This document shows, in pieces, positions 1-7,041 of a stretch of DNA of 11,828 nt. This DNA is from Pseudobdellovibrio sp. (GTDB taxonomy: Bacteria; Bdellovibrionota; Bdellovibrionia; Bdellovibrionales; Bdellovibrionaceae). The stretch lies in contig JANWIU010000125.1 of NCBI GenBank assembly GCA_025449725.1, forward strand, positions 1 through 11,828, in the 5' to 3' direction. Each line of letters starts with the position of its first letter. Position 1 is the first letter of the stretch. The position numbers and the translations under genes were made by a program. Under the pieces are notes generated by a model. The model had not been told where the DNA came from. It ran no database searches and saw only the letters and a list, made by a program, of their open reading frames with translations.

Positions 1-153
1 AAATGGCACATTTGGAATTTCAACAGCCTCAGGCAGCGATGTTTTTCGTAAAAGCAGCGAATCCACCTGCTTGGTGGAACTGGCGCAGCTAGAAACAAGA
101 ACCGCCAAACTGAGAATAGAAATTGAATGCATGACAAGCTTCAAGCGGGCCAC
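1..153 (-). CDS. PA2778-like cysteine peptidase lipoprotein, N-terminal part only
   Basis: The gene runs off the left edge and only its first 51 or so codons are present. The protein begins with a hydrophobic signal ending in a lipobox (VLVSSC), so it is likely an exported lipoprotein. After the cysteine comes LPEAVEIPNVPF. That resembles the start of the PA2778 family (C39-like cysteine peptidases), where a similar phrase leads into the catalytic Cys region, which lies outside this window. The neighbour just upstream is a PA2779-family gene, and PA2779-PA2778 is a known gene pair, which supports the call. The start is uncertain: GTG at 153 gives a signal peptide with Arg and Lys in its n-region and lies 2 bases after the previous stop; TTG at 144 and ATG at 132 are alternatives; none has a strong ribosome-binding site. 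The peptidase activity is inferred from family and context, not seen. Confidence 0.6.
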   Translation of the reverse strand, partial: MARLKLVMHSISILSLAVLVSSCASSTKQVDSLLLRKTSLPEAVEIPNVPF

Positions 154-155
154 AA

Positions 156-527
156 TTAAATTCGTTTCAACAGAATCAGAATTAGAAGCACTAATATAAT
201 CGCCACGAGCAGATCGCCCCCGGCGCGTGCTTCAGTCATTTGTGACGATAGCCTATTCAATTCAGATTTCGAAAGCGTGGCCAAGCGAAGTGAAACTTCT
301 TCTTTTGTAAGACCGCTATTCATCAATTGTTGCTGAACATCAGCGCGGCTTAAAAAGCTGGAAATATTTGCTTGAGCTTCTACTTCAGTCAGTTCAGTAA
401 CGAGCGAGCTTGTGGGCATCATGGTAAGAGTGTGAGCCGCTTCAGCCACAGCCAATTGCGGTACTTTAGAAAGTATAAGCGTCATCGAGAAGATAACGGC
501 TGTTTTTAAATTACGATTGAATTTCAT
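156..527 (-). CDS. PA2779-family membrane protein
   Basis: This 123-residue protein matches what I know of the PA2779 family. It has an N-terminal hydrophobic signal or anchor (about residues 8-28) and a central helical region in which RADVQQQL and a later LATLSKSELNRL are characteristic. A Gly-Gly follows, then a C-terminal transmembrane helix (about 104-121) ending in KRI. The family's molecular role is unknown; members sit next to a PA2778-type cysteine peptidase, as here. The ATG at 527 is preceded by two purine-rich AAGGA stretches, the nearer about 7 bases away. It lies 33 bases after the CsbD-like gene and 2 bases before the peptidase gene, so these are probably co-transcribed. Confidence 0.85.
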   Translation of the reverse strand: MKFNRNLKTAVIFSMTLILSKVPQLAVAEAAHTLTMMPTSSLVTELTEVEAQANISSFLSRADVQQQLMNSGLTKEEVSLRLATLSKSELNRLSSQMTEARAGGDLLVAIILVLLILILLKRI

Positions 528-560
528 TTTGTGATCCTTGTCCTTGTATGGTTTTTAGTT

Positions 561-962
561 CTATTTCAGTAATGTTTTTTTAATGTCGTCCACCAGATCT
601 GATGCCACATCAACTATGCGTCCGCCGTGTTTACGGCAAATGGCGAGACTCTCTTTTTGAGTATTTCTAAAATTTGCCAAAGCGGTTTCTTGCACACCCC
701 GCATTGATCCCACCAAACGATGAACTTTCCCCAGCAACTGCTGTTCGCGTCCGGCGTCTTTTAGTGAAGCATCATTTGTGAACTCACCAAATTTGCGTTT
801 TAGCATGCCGGAAGTTTCGTGAAACGCTCCACTCATTTTTGCTGCAGTTGAGGTTTTCGAAAACTCATCAAGCTTGGATTCTTTATTGGCTTCTTTAATT
901 CCGGAAACCTCGTTTAATGTGGGCTCTGTCTTTTTGTTTTCATCGTTGTTAGTAATAGTCAT
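561..962 (-). CDS. CsbD-like stress protein with extended tails
   Basis: A soluble, highly charged protein of 133 residues. Residues 42-85 (KMSGAFHETSGMLKRKFGEF, then a stretch ending in LLGKVHRLVGSMRG) resemble the CsbD domain, a short helical module found in general-stress proteins of many bacteria whose biochemical function is unknown. The copy is longer than the usual 60-70 residues, with a polar N-terminal tail and a C-terminal extension containing a predicted amphipathic helix. I chose the ATG at 962 because AAGGAG lies 7 bases upstream. A longer reading from 1013 would overlap the previous gene and lacks a site. The 16-base gap to the GlsB-family gene upstream implies one operon. The CsbD call is by eye and moderately divergent. 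Confidence 0.7.
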   Translation of the reverse strand: MTITNNDENKKTEPTLNEVSGIKEANKESKLDEFSKTSTAAKMSGAFHETSGMLKRKFGEFTNDASLKDAGREQQLLGKVHRLVGSMRGVQETALANFRNTQKESLAICRKHGGRIVDVASDLVDDIKKTLLK

Positions 963-978
963 ATAATCTCCTTTTAAA

Positions 979-1233
979 TTAATTTTTTCTTGCAGGTCGG
1001 ACAAGTGCACCAAGCACTACGAGTAAGGTGACAGCACCAACCGCTGACATGGCAACGTTGCCCCAAAAGCCATAAGCGTTGACACCTAAGGTTTCGAAGA
1101 TGAATCCACCGACAAAGGCGCCCAGGATACCGATAACAATGTTACCAATAGCGCCACGGCCTTGGCCGTCTACAAGTTGACTGGCAATCCAGCCCGCAAA
1201 AAGTCCGATAAGTAGAAATGTGATGATATGCAT
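979..1233 (-). CDS. GlsB/YeaQ/YmgE family stress-response membrane protein
   Basis: An 84-residue, Gly-rich inner-membrane protein with three predicted transmembrane helices (about 2-18, 28-50, 57-77). The spacing GLFAGWIASQLVDGQGRG followed by NIVIGILGAFVGGFIF is typical of the transglycosylase-associated (GlsB/YeaQ/YmgE) family. Members are often induced by envelope, osmotic or stationary-phase stress; the biochemical role is not established. The ATG at 1233 has GGGAGA about 7 bases upstream. It is probably the first or second gene of a transcript that continues through the CsbD-like, PA2779 and PA2778-like genes. A second family member lies at 9482-9733. Confidence 0.9.
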   Translation of the reverse strand: MHIITFLLIGLFAGWIASQLVDGQGRGAIGNIVIGILGAFVGGFIFETLGVNAYGFWGNVAMSAVGAVTLLVVLGALVRPARKN

Positions 1234-1285
1234 AGAGGTCTCCCGTTATAAAAATTTAAGTTACAAGATTTAAGATTCGAAAAAT

Positions 1286-1795
1286 TTAGAACCAGTACTT
1301 CATGTTACCGTTAAATGAAAGTGCTTCTGTGCTGCTGTTGTCGGAAAAAAGATACTTAGCGCCGGCACCCAAAGTGAATCTTGAATCCGGACCGTGGCTC
1401 GCAATCGGAATGTCGAAGCCGGCCAATGGACCAATCACAAAAGTGGATTCGTCTTTACCGGCGGCCATTCCCACAAAAGAGTTATGAATAAATGGAATTT
1501 CTCCGCCGAAGTTGTAAGAAATTTTTCCGAGAACAATGCTGCGGTTATCGGTATTGGTAATTTCGAAACCCAAACCGAAGGGAATATAAGGTTGGTAACC
1601 TACATCGAGACCTAGCCCGGCACTGTTGTCGCCATCGTTAGGATTATTGTAACCAACAAGCAAACCCGCATGGAGCTTAGATTCTGCCAGGGTAGTTGTA
1701 GACCGTAAGTTAGGGAAGGTTTTTGATTCTTGAATTTCAGCAAAAGCGATTGCAGAAAAAAGAGAGATCACAAGAAGCGAAGTACAGGGTTTCAT
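1286..1795 (-). CDS. small outer-membrane beta-barrel-like protein, function unknown
   Basis: A 169-residue exported protein. The N-terminus is a signal peptide with a likely cleavage after SAIAFA. The mature part alternates polar and hydrophobic residues in several short Gly/aromatic strands (for example LHAGLLVGYNN, RSIVLGKISYNFG, SRFTLGAGAKYLF). It ends in MKYWF, a terminal Phe being the classical recognition signal for outer-membrane barrel assembly. The size suits an eight-stranded barrel. I do not recognise a named family. The ATG at 1795 has AAAGGAA about 6 bases upstream. It is the first gene behind the candidate sigma-54 promoter at 1841-1857. The next gene follows after 52 bases, so read-through into the stress genes is plausible. 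Confidence 0.7.
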   Translation of the reverse strand: MKPCTSLLVISLFSAIAFAEIQESKTFPNLRSTTTLAESKLHAGLLVGYNNPNDGDNSAGLGLDVGYQPYIPFGLGFEITNTDNRSIVLGKISYNFGGEIPFIHNSFVGMAAGKDESTFVIGPLAGFDIPIASHGPDSRFTLGAGAKYLFSDNSSTEALSFNGNMKYWF

Positions 1796-1840
1796 TAGGT
1801 TCCTTTAGTTGTTTTGCATTTTGACTACATAACTAACTAA

Positions 1841-1857
1841 AGCAGAGATCGTACCAG
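1841..1857 (-). promoter_or_regulatory. candidate sigma-54 (-24/-12) promoter
   Basis: On the minus strand the sequence reads CTGGTACGATCTCTGCT. It has the invariant GG (1855-1854) and GC (1843-1842) exactly 10 bases apart. It differs from the consensus YTGGCACG-N4-TTGCW at only two positions (C to T in the -24 box, first T to C in the -12 box). The start site would fall near 1830, giving a leader of about 35 bases before the beta-barrel gene's ATG. An activator of the sigma-54 class is encoded next door. Found by eye; a functional promoter is an inference. Confidence 0.55.
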
Positions 1858-1892
1858 AGTTGTTTAAGGCGGAGAGGGCTGCTGAGCCTTCA

Positions 1893-1911
1893 GCGTTCAT
1901 TTTTTGAACGC
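1893..1911. promoter_or_regulatory. perfect inverted repeat: possible enhancer site or weak terminator
   Basis: GCGTTCA and TGAACGC flank five T bases, a perfect 7-base inverted repeat. It is centred about 48 bases upstream of the GG of the candidate sigma-54 promoter (edge-to-edge distance to that promoter 35 bases) and 15 bases after the stop of the HPt gene. Two readings are possible. It may be an upstream activating site for the NtrC-type regulator. It may be a hairpin ending the phosphorelay transcript, but no T run follows on the minus strand, which argues against a standard intrinsic terminator. A further CGTTC lies at 1916-1920, 22 bases from the first. Confidence 0.4.
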
Positions 1912-1925
1912 CTTACGTTCGTTTA

Positions 1926-2204
1926 CTACTTGGTCTTCGCGAGTTCTTCGCGAAGCCATTTAGAATATTCGGCCAGTAATAGAGGGCCACAATAGTGCAA
2001 ATCTTTAGACGAAAGGGTTTCCATTCTGTCACCAAGATCTTCCAAAGTGGGGAATCCAAAATTGCGTGCATTACCTGTAAGTTGGTGACCTACCTGATGA
2101 AATCCAAGAATAGAATTACTTTTAAGACTCATTTTAAGCGTAGCAATGTCTTCTGTGCGGCGGGCAAGATAGACCTTTAACATTTCCGGTGAAATTTCAA
2201 ACAT
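1926..2204 (-). CDS. histidine phosphotransfer (HPt) protein
   Basis: A 92-residue helical protein with the HPt signature HQLTGNARNFGFP. His40 is the predicted phosphorylated residue (H-x-L-x-G-x-A). It should accept phosphate from the receiver of the hybrid kinase encoded just upstream and pass it to a second receiver, most simply that of the NtrC-type regulator in the same operon. The ATG at 2204 is preceded by AGGAGG, which overlaps the stop codon of the kinase gene, so translation is probably coupled. The longer reading from 2231 would overlap the kinase gene and puts this ribosome-binding site inside the coding region. Last gene of the three-gene phosphorelay operon. Confidence 0.9.
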   Translation of the reverse strand: MFEISPEMLKVYLARRTEDIATLKMSLKSNSILGFHQVGHQLTGNARNFGFPTLEDLGDRMETLSSKDLHYCGPLLLAEYSKWLREELAKTK

Positions 2205-2212
2205 GATGCCTC

Positions 2213-4354
2213 CTAAGGAACGATACTGCAATATTGGTGTACCATCGCAATCAGCGCGTGGGCGTGAACAGGTTTGGATAAATAAGCATCACAACCTGAA
2301 TCGATACACTTTTCAGCAATTGCGCCCATGGCATGCGCCGTAAGAGCAATGACAGGTTTGGTATAACCGGCCTCACGCAATCTTGTGGTAGCTGTGTAGC
2401 CGTCCATTCCAGGCATGTGAATATCCATAAGAACAACGTCATATTGCCCTGCAAGTGCCTTGTCGCTGCCGGTTTTCCCGTCTAAAGCAGGTTCAACCAG
2501 CGCTCCACATTTAGTAAGATAGTGTGAAAATAAACTTTGATTATCAGGAGTGTCGTCGATAACTAGAATTCTTTTTCCTTTTAAAGTTTCGGGCGTGGGC
2601 TCTGGATAACTTACAGTCTTAGATCTTTCATTCTGTCGTTCAGGATGATTTTCGATTTTGAATAAGAAGGTTGAGCCTTCTCCAGGAACAGATTTTTTAA
2701 TAGTGACGTCCCCGCCCAGCGATCGGGAAAGCTTTCGTGCAAGAGCCAGCCCCAATCCTGTACCGCCGAAGCGGCGGGTGACGGTTTCGTCGGCCTGTAC
2801 GAACATTTCAAAAATTTTCTCTCGCTGTATTTCAGGAATTCCGATACCTGTGTCAGTGACTTCAAAGTACCAGGAGTCACCGGCGGAGTAGCTAAGCACT
2901 TTTACTGAACCGGACGCAGTAAATTTAATGGCGTTGCCGATCAAATTCAAAAGCACCTGGCGCACGCGAGTGGGATCAGAAATGATAGAGCTGCCGGCGG
3001 AATCGCCCTCACTTTTCAGTTCAAGGCGCAATCCCTTTTTGACTGCAGATTCGTTCAACAATTGCACCACATCTGTGGCAATGGCTGCGGGCCGCATTTC
3101 AAGATACTCTAGCGAAAGGTGGCCGGCCTCTACCTTAGAGAGATCCAGAACTTCATTAATGATCACCGAAAGACTTGCGCCATTTCGTGCGATGATATCA
3201 ATGAAACCATTTCGTTCACTTTCTGTAAGGTCGGGATCACGCAAGAGTTCGGTGTATCCCAGTATCGCTCCTAATGGTGTGCGAATTTCATGTGACATAT
3301 TGGCCAAAAAAGCCGATTTGTGTTCGCTGGCTTTTTGAAGTTCAGCCTGCTGGATTTTAAGTTGCACTTGTGATTCTTCAAGTTTTTCGTTCAAGGTTTG
3401 CGATTGATCCAGCAGAGTCTGAATTTTTTTACGGACGTTGGTGGTATTTATAGCGATACCAATGTTTTCAGATACATGTGTAAGAAACGCGCGTTGATGC
3501 TCTGTGAATAAAGGCCTCGACCCAAGTTCGATTACGCCGCTGACTTGATTTTCGAAGATGATTGGGCAAATCAGTAAAGGCCGAGGCGTCATTTGTCCTA
3601 AAGAACTTTGGATTTTATGAAAATAGCCGGGTGGTACATCTTCTATAAGAAGAGCGCGTTTTTCCAAGGCAACTTGTCCCACAAGACCTTCGCCAAATGC
3701 GAAACTCTCGGTTGGATTATTTTTATTTTCAAGTGCATAGCTGCTGACACATTGAAGTCTTTTATCATCGTTAACAGAATAGAAAGCACCTATTTGCGAA
3801 TTAGTAAACGGCACAAGATGGCTCAGTATGTTTTGGCCCAGTAGCGCGATCTGCTGCTCTCCGCGCATTCGCTCTGAAAGTGCAATCTGGCCTTCACGCA
3901 AATACTCAAGCTCGCGAAATTTTTCGCGCAAGGAAGCTTCTGAATGCTTGCGGCCTGTAATATCACGTTCGGTGGTGGCAATGCCGGTCAACTTGCCTTT
4001 GCCGTCAGTCAGTTTAGTATTGGTCAACCAAACATCCATGATATTTCCGTTTTTGGATTTGCGTTTGGTCTCTAAGGTGGGAACTAGTTCGCCGCGTTTA
4101 AGGGCCTTAATAAATTCAAGAGCTTCTTCTTGATATTCAACAGGAACCGTATCGACAATATTTTTATTGAGGGCTTCGGCTTCTGTATAGCCGTACATAA
4201 GTTCGGCTCCGCGGGTCCACGCCAGAATATTTCCGTCCAGATCCTGAAAGGTGATGGCATCATTGGAATCCTGAATGACAGTGGCCATACGGCGGAATTT
4301 TTCAAGATTATTGGATTGCACAGATGCAGTAGACTTGATGCGAGCTTTAGCCAT
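2213..4354 (-). CDS. hybrid sensor histidine kinase (PAS-GAF-HisKA-HATPase-REC)
   Basis: A 713-residue protein without transmembrane segments, so probably a cytosolic sensor. Domains in order: PAS with PAC (about 20-140), GAF (about 165-305), a coiled linker (305-345), HisKA with phospho-acceptor His355 in SHEIRTP, HATPase with N-box (LLNLIGNAIKF, 468-478), G1 (DTGIGIP, 501-507) and G2 (GGTGLGLAL, 530-538). A C-terminal receiver follows (594-713) with acidic pocket D600/D601, phospho-acceptor D644 in MDIHMPGMDG, T672 and K694. All catalytic motifs are intact. The ligands of PAS and GAF cannot be read from the sequence. The start is ATG at 4354, with AAGGAAG about 6 bases upstream; it overlaps the end of the regulator gene by 8 bases, implying translational coupling. 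The HPt gene follows after 8 bases. Confidence 0.95.
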   Translation of the reverse strand: MAKARIKSTASVQSNNLEKFRRMATVIQDSNDAITFQDLDGNILAWTRGAELMYGYTEAEALNKNIVDTVPVEYQEEALEFIKALKRGELVPTLETKRKSKNGNIMDVWLTNTKLTDGKGKLTGIATTERDITGRKHSEASLREKFRELEYLREGQIALSERMRGEQQIALLGQNILSHLVPFTNSQIGAFYSVNDDKRLQCVSSYALENKNNPTESFAFGEGLVGQVALEKRALLIEDVPPGYFHKIQSSLGQMTPRPLLICPIIFENQVSGVIELGSRPLFTEHQRAFLTHVSENIGIAINTTNVRKKIQTLLDQSQTLNEKLEESQVQLKIQQAELQKASEHKSAFLANMSHEIRTPLGAILGYTELLRDPDLTESERNGFIDIIARNGASLSVIINEVLDLSKVEAGHLSLEYLEMRPAAIATDVVQLLNESAVKKGLRLELKSEGDSAGSSIISDPTRVRQVLLNLIGNAIKFTASGSVKVLSYSAGDSWYFEVTDTGIGIPEIQREKIFEMFVQADETVTRRFGGTGLGLALARKLSRSLGGDVTIKKSVPGEGSTFLFKIENHPERQNERSKTVSYPEPTPETLKGKRILVIDDTPDNQSLFSHYLTKCGALVEPALDGKTGSDKALAGQYDVVLMDIHMPGMDGYTATTRLREAGYTKPVIALTAHAMGAIAEKCIDSGCDAYLSKPVHAHALIAMVHQYCSIVP

Positions 4355-5819
4355 TTTGACTTCCTTTTGATTCAAACATGGGTTCAGGCTTGATTCTTTT
4401 GTAGAGAGTTTTACGGTCGATACCAATATCTTTTGCGGTTTTGTCCCGTGCTCCGAGATTTTTTTCTATAGCAAATTCAATGTATTTTTGAATGACTTCT
4501 TCCAGTTGTGGAAGCTGGTTACTAAACGGTAGGCAAAAAATATTTTCTGCATTGTTTTCTGAACCACTTTTTGAACTCTGCTGTACGCGACCTTTAGTTT
4601 TAAGACCCGAAAGCGGCATAAAATGTTCCAGCAAGACCGATGGCCCAGGGCTTAAGGCGACCGCTCTTTCAAGCGAGTTTTCCAGTTCACGAACATTTCC
4701 GCGCCACTGATTTTCAAGAATAAATCGAACAGCATCTTTTGAAAGAGTTTTGGGCGGAGATCCGCTCTCTAGCACAAACTTTTTTAAGAAAGCCTCAGCT
4801 AAAGGAAGAATATCCTCTTGGCGTTCACGCAGCGGAGGAATCATGATAGGAATGACATTAAGTCTAAAAAACAAATCTTCGCGAAATCTTTTTTCTTCTA
4901 CTTCAATTGAAAGGTCTTTATGAGTGGCAGATATAATTCGGCAGTTAATCGCACGGTCCTGGTTTTCACCGACACGTTTTATTTTTTTGTCCTGCAAGAC
5001 CCGCAAAATTTTGGCCTGCATCGGAAGGCTTAAGTCGCCGATTTCGTCTAAAAATAAAGTACCGTTTTCGGCTTCTTCAAAAAGCCCGATGCGCTTTTCG
5101 TGCGCGCCGGTAAAGGCGCCTTTAGCATGACCGAAGAGCTCACTCTCTAAAAGATTTTCCGGAATCGCTGAACAATTGATGGCGACAAGCTTTCCGTTTT
5201 TATTTTTACCTTCATTGTGAATGAATTTTGCGAACACTTCTTTGCCGGTGCCGCTCTCTCCTGAAATGAGAATATTGGCGCGACTGGTGGCCACACGGCT
5301 TGCGATGTCCAGCGCGGCTACAAAGTTGGGGCTGCGACCGATAATGCCGGGAATTTTTGTTGTTGCGGATTTTACAATCTCCCGCATTTCATTCAAATCC
5401 CCTTTTAAGGAATTCAAATGGAGGGCACGTTCCACTGAAATCTGCAGCTGTGCAAAGTGAATGGGCTTTACAATAAAATCATAAGCCCCTTTTTCAATAG
5501 CCTCTACCGCAGCTTCCGCGGATTTAGACGTGGTTATCAGTATAATAGGTAAATTTGGCAGAGTTTTTTTAAACTCTATTGTCACTTGCAACCCAGAAAG
5601 TCCGGGCAGATGGAGATCAGTCAGCATGACATCCCAAGTGTGGCCTGTTTTGAGACTTTCTTTAATGGCGTCTTCGGCGTTCGTGAAACAAATGACTTCG
5701 TAATTTTTTGGTTTAAAGAAAGCTACTATAAGATCTTGAGTATCCAGATCGTCGTCAATAATGACGATCCGGCGTTTTTGCGAGGGATTTATCAATGTGT
5801 CTCTTTTCAGTGAGTGCAT
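4347..5819 (-). CDS. NtrC-family sigma-54-dependent response regulator
   Basis: A 490-residue regulator with the full NtrC layout. The receiver (about 17-130) has the acidic cluster D22-D24, phospho-acceptor D68 in LTDLHLPG, and K118. The AAA+ sigma-54 activation domain (about 157-385) carries Walker A GESGTGKE (187-194), the sigma-54-contacting loop GAFTGA (234-239), Walker B LFLDEIGD (255-262) and arginine-finger-region motif REDLFFRLNV. A Fis-type helix-turn-helix lies near the C-terminus (about 458-477, TAKDIGIDRKTLYKRI). It should use ATP hydrolysis to open sigma-54 RNA polymerase promoters when phosphorylated. First gene of the operon with the hybrid kinase and HPt. The start is uncertain: ATG at 5819 has no clear ribosome-binding site, and a TTG eight codons inside is an alternative with a weak AAGAGA. 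Confidence 0.95.
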   Translation of the reverse strand: MHSLKRDTLINPSQKRRIVIIDDDLDTQDLIVAFFKPKNYEVICFTNAEDAIKESLKTGHTWDVMLTDLHLPGLSGLQVTIEFKKTLPNLPIILITTSKSAEAAVEAIEKGAYDFIVKPIHFAQLQISVERALHLNSLKGDLNEMREIVKSATTKIPGIIGRSPNFVAALDIASRVATSRANILISGESGTGKEVFAKFIHNEGKNKNGKLVAINCSAIPENLLESELFGHAKGAFTGAHEKRIGLFEEAENGTLFLDEIGDLSLPMQAKILRVLQDKKIKRVGENQDRAINCRIISATHKDLSIEVEEKRFREDLFFRLNVIPIMIPPLRERQEDILPLAEAFLKKFVLESGSPPKTLSKDAVRFILENQWRGNVRELENSLERAVALSPGPSVLLEHFMPLSGLKTKGRVQQSSKSGSENNAENIFCLPFSNQLPQLEEVIQKYIEFAIEKNLGARDKTAKDIGIDRKTLYKRIKPEPMFESKGSQNG

Positions 5820-5861
5820 AGGAGAAAGATTAAGAAGGCGTGTACTACTGTTATATCACAT

Positions 5862-5901
5862 GTTCAAAATTTACCCTAACAAACGTTCAAATTTTTCAAA
5901 G
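5862..5901. repeat. GTTCAAA direct repeats in the divergent control region
   Basis: GTTCAAAATTT (5862-5872) and GTTCAAATTTTT (5885-5896) repeat with a 23-base period, about two helical turns, followed by another TTCAAAG (5895-5901). They lie between the regulator gene (minus) and the DUF3494 gene (plus), 43 to 80 bases from the regulator start. Their CGTTCA core is shared with the inverted repeat at 1893-1911, which suggests binding by one protein, perhaps the regulator itself. AT-rich DNA makes chance similarity possible. Confidence 0.35.
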
Positions 5902-6006
5902 ATAAATTCGCCTGGGCACCTGCAACGATTTGAAGGTCGAAACGTCTCGGACAGTTAATTGCTGCAGTGAGTGTATATGGCAATTCAAACTCAAGGAGAG
6001 AAAAAA

Positions 6007-6861
6007 ATGAACTTATCTATTAACAATGTAACTAACAATTCAACTCATAATTTAAAAACAAAAAATAATGTGTGGTTATCGGCGCTCTTACTTACTTGTG
6101 CATTAGGATCAGGATGCAGCCCTGTTGATACAAATAGTATTACCCCTGAGCTATCAGTTACACCTGGTGCAGGGACAGGAGAGAACGGGCTTGGGCAAGG
6201 GCCTGCGTCAGTGAATCTTGGAATGGCAGGCGGCTATGCCGTTTTAGCTTCATCAGGAATTTCAGCAGTACCGGGATGTGCAATTACCGGAAATGTCGGG
6301 ATTAGTCCTGCGGCAGCAAGTTTTATTACCGGCTTTTCACTTTCGACACCGCCTTCGACTTACTCGACCTCAACGCAAGTGACTGGGCAAGTGTTTGCTT
6401 CGGATTACAACCCTCCGACTCCTTCAAATTTGACCACTGCAGTGGCCGACATGGGGACTGCATACACAGACGCAGCAGGCCGCGCTCCTGATTATACGGA
6501 ACTAGGCGCGGGCGACATTAGCGGTTTGGTACTTCCACCTGGCGTTTACAAATGGAGCACCGGTGTTTTGATCACCGCGAATCTAAGACTGGTGGGCGGA
6601 CCAAGCGACACTTGGATTTTTCAGATTGCCGGAGACTTTACGATGGCATCGGGAGTTCGAATGATTTTATTTAACGGCGCACGGGCTAAGAACATTGTTT
6701 GGCAAACTTTTGGAAATGCAGACATAGGAACCACAGCACACTTTGAGGGAATCTTACTTTCACAGACCGCAATCGTGCTAAGAACTAAAGCCACTACAAA
6801 CGGACGCCTCCTGGCGCAAACCGCGGTAACTCTTGATCAGAATGTTGTAGTACAGCCGTAA
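6007..6861 (+). CDS. DUF3494 ice-binding-like lipoprotein
   Basis: A 284-residue exported protein. After a basic n-region and a hydrophobic stretch comes LGSGCSP with Cys37 as the probable lipid attachment site, although the lipobox is imperfect. From about residue 70 to the end it matches the DUF3494 (ice-binding protein-like) beta-solenoid family: LGMAGGYAVLASSGISA, a TGNVGISP turn, GLVLPPGVYKWSTGV, DTWIFQIAGDFTMASG and a C-terminal GRLLAQTAVTLDQNVV. Some family members bind ice crystals; many serve in adhesion or have no known ligand, so antifreeze activity should not be assumed. The ATG at 6007 has AGGAGA about 8 bases upstream; upstream ATGs lack a site. Divergent from the phosphorelay operon and followed by an intrinsic terminator. 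Confidence 0.88.
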   Translation: MNLSINNVTNNSTHNLKTKNNVWLSALLLTCALGSGCSPVDTNSITPELSVTPGAGTGENGLGQGPASVNLGMAGGYAVLASSGISAVPGCAITGNVGISPAAASFITGFSLSTPPSTYSTSTQVTGQVFASDYNPPTPSNLTTAVADMGTAYTDAAGRAPDYTELGAGDISGLVLPPGVYKWSTGVLITANLRLVGGPSDTWIFQIAGDFTMASGVRMILFNGARAKNIVWQTFGNADIGTTAHFEGILLSQTAIVLRTKATTNGRLLAQTAVTLDQNVVVQP

Positions 6862-6887
6862 TTTCGAAAAAAATATATGTTAAGTTT

Positions 6888-6919
6888 AAAGGCTGTTGCA
6901 AAAACGGCCTTTTTCTTTT
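6888..6919 (+). terminator. intrinsic terminator of the DUF3494 gene
   Basis: AAAGGCTGTT (6888-6897) pairs with AACGGCCTTT (6903-6912) around a GCAAA loop, a 10-pair stem with one G-T wobble, followed by TTTTCTTTT. It lies 26 bases after the stop codon. It separates the DUF3494 gene from the downstream kinase gene. Confidence 0.85.
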
Positions 6920-7041
6920 GGGAATCGCCATTTCTGGCACCGTCCTATATCACAGTTAATTAACCTCAACTAACTGAATATCCGGTTAACGCTCAAGAAG
7001 TTCCTGTTAAAAATAAGGTGCAACAACTGCAAGGAGCCTTT

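Noticed and set aside
2928..3338. Plus-strand open frame of 136 codons inside the hybrid kinase gene
   Set aside because: The minus strand encodes an intact HisKA/HATPase region there; the plus-strand product has no recognisable domain and lacks a ribosome-binding site.
4355..4426. Longer N-terminus of the hybrid kinase starting at 4426
   Set aside because: It would overlap the regulator gene by 80 bases and lacks a ribosome-binding site, whereas the ATG at 4354 has AAGGAAG at good spacing.
5918..5933. TGGGCACCTGCAACGA in the divergent region as a sigma-54 promoter
   Set aside because: The spacing between GG and the nearest GC is wrong on both strands.
6935..6951. CTGGCACCGTCCTATAT resembling a sigma-54 promoter on the plus strand
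   Set aside because: The -24 box is perfect but the -12 position has TA instead of GC, and it lies about 100 bases before the kinase start.
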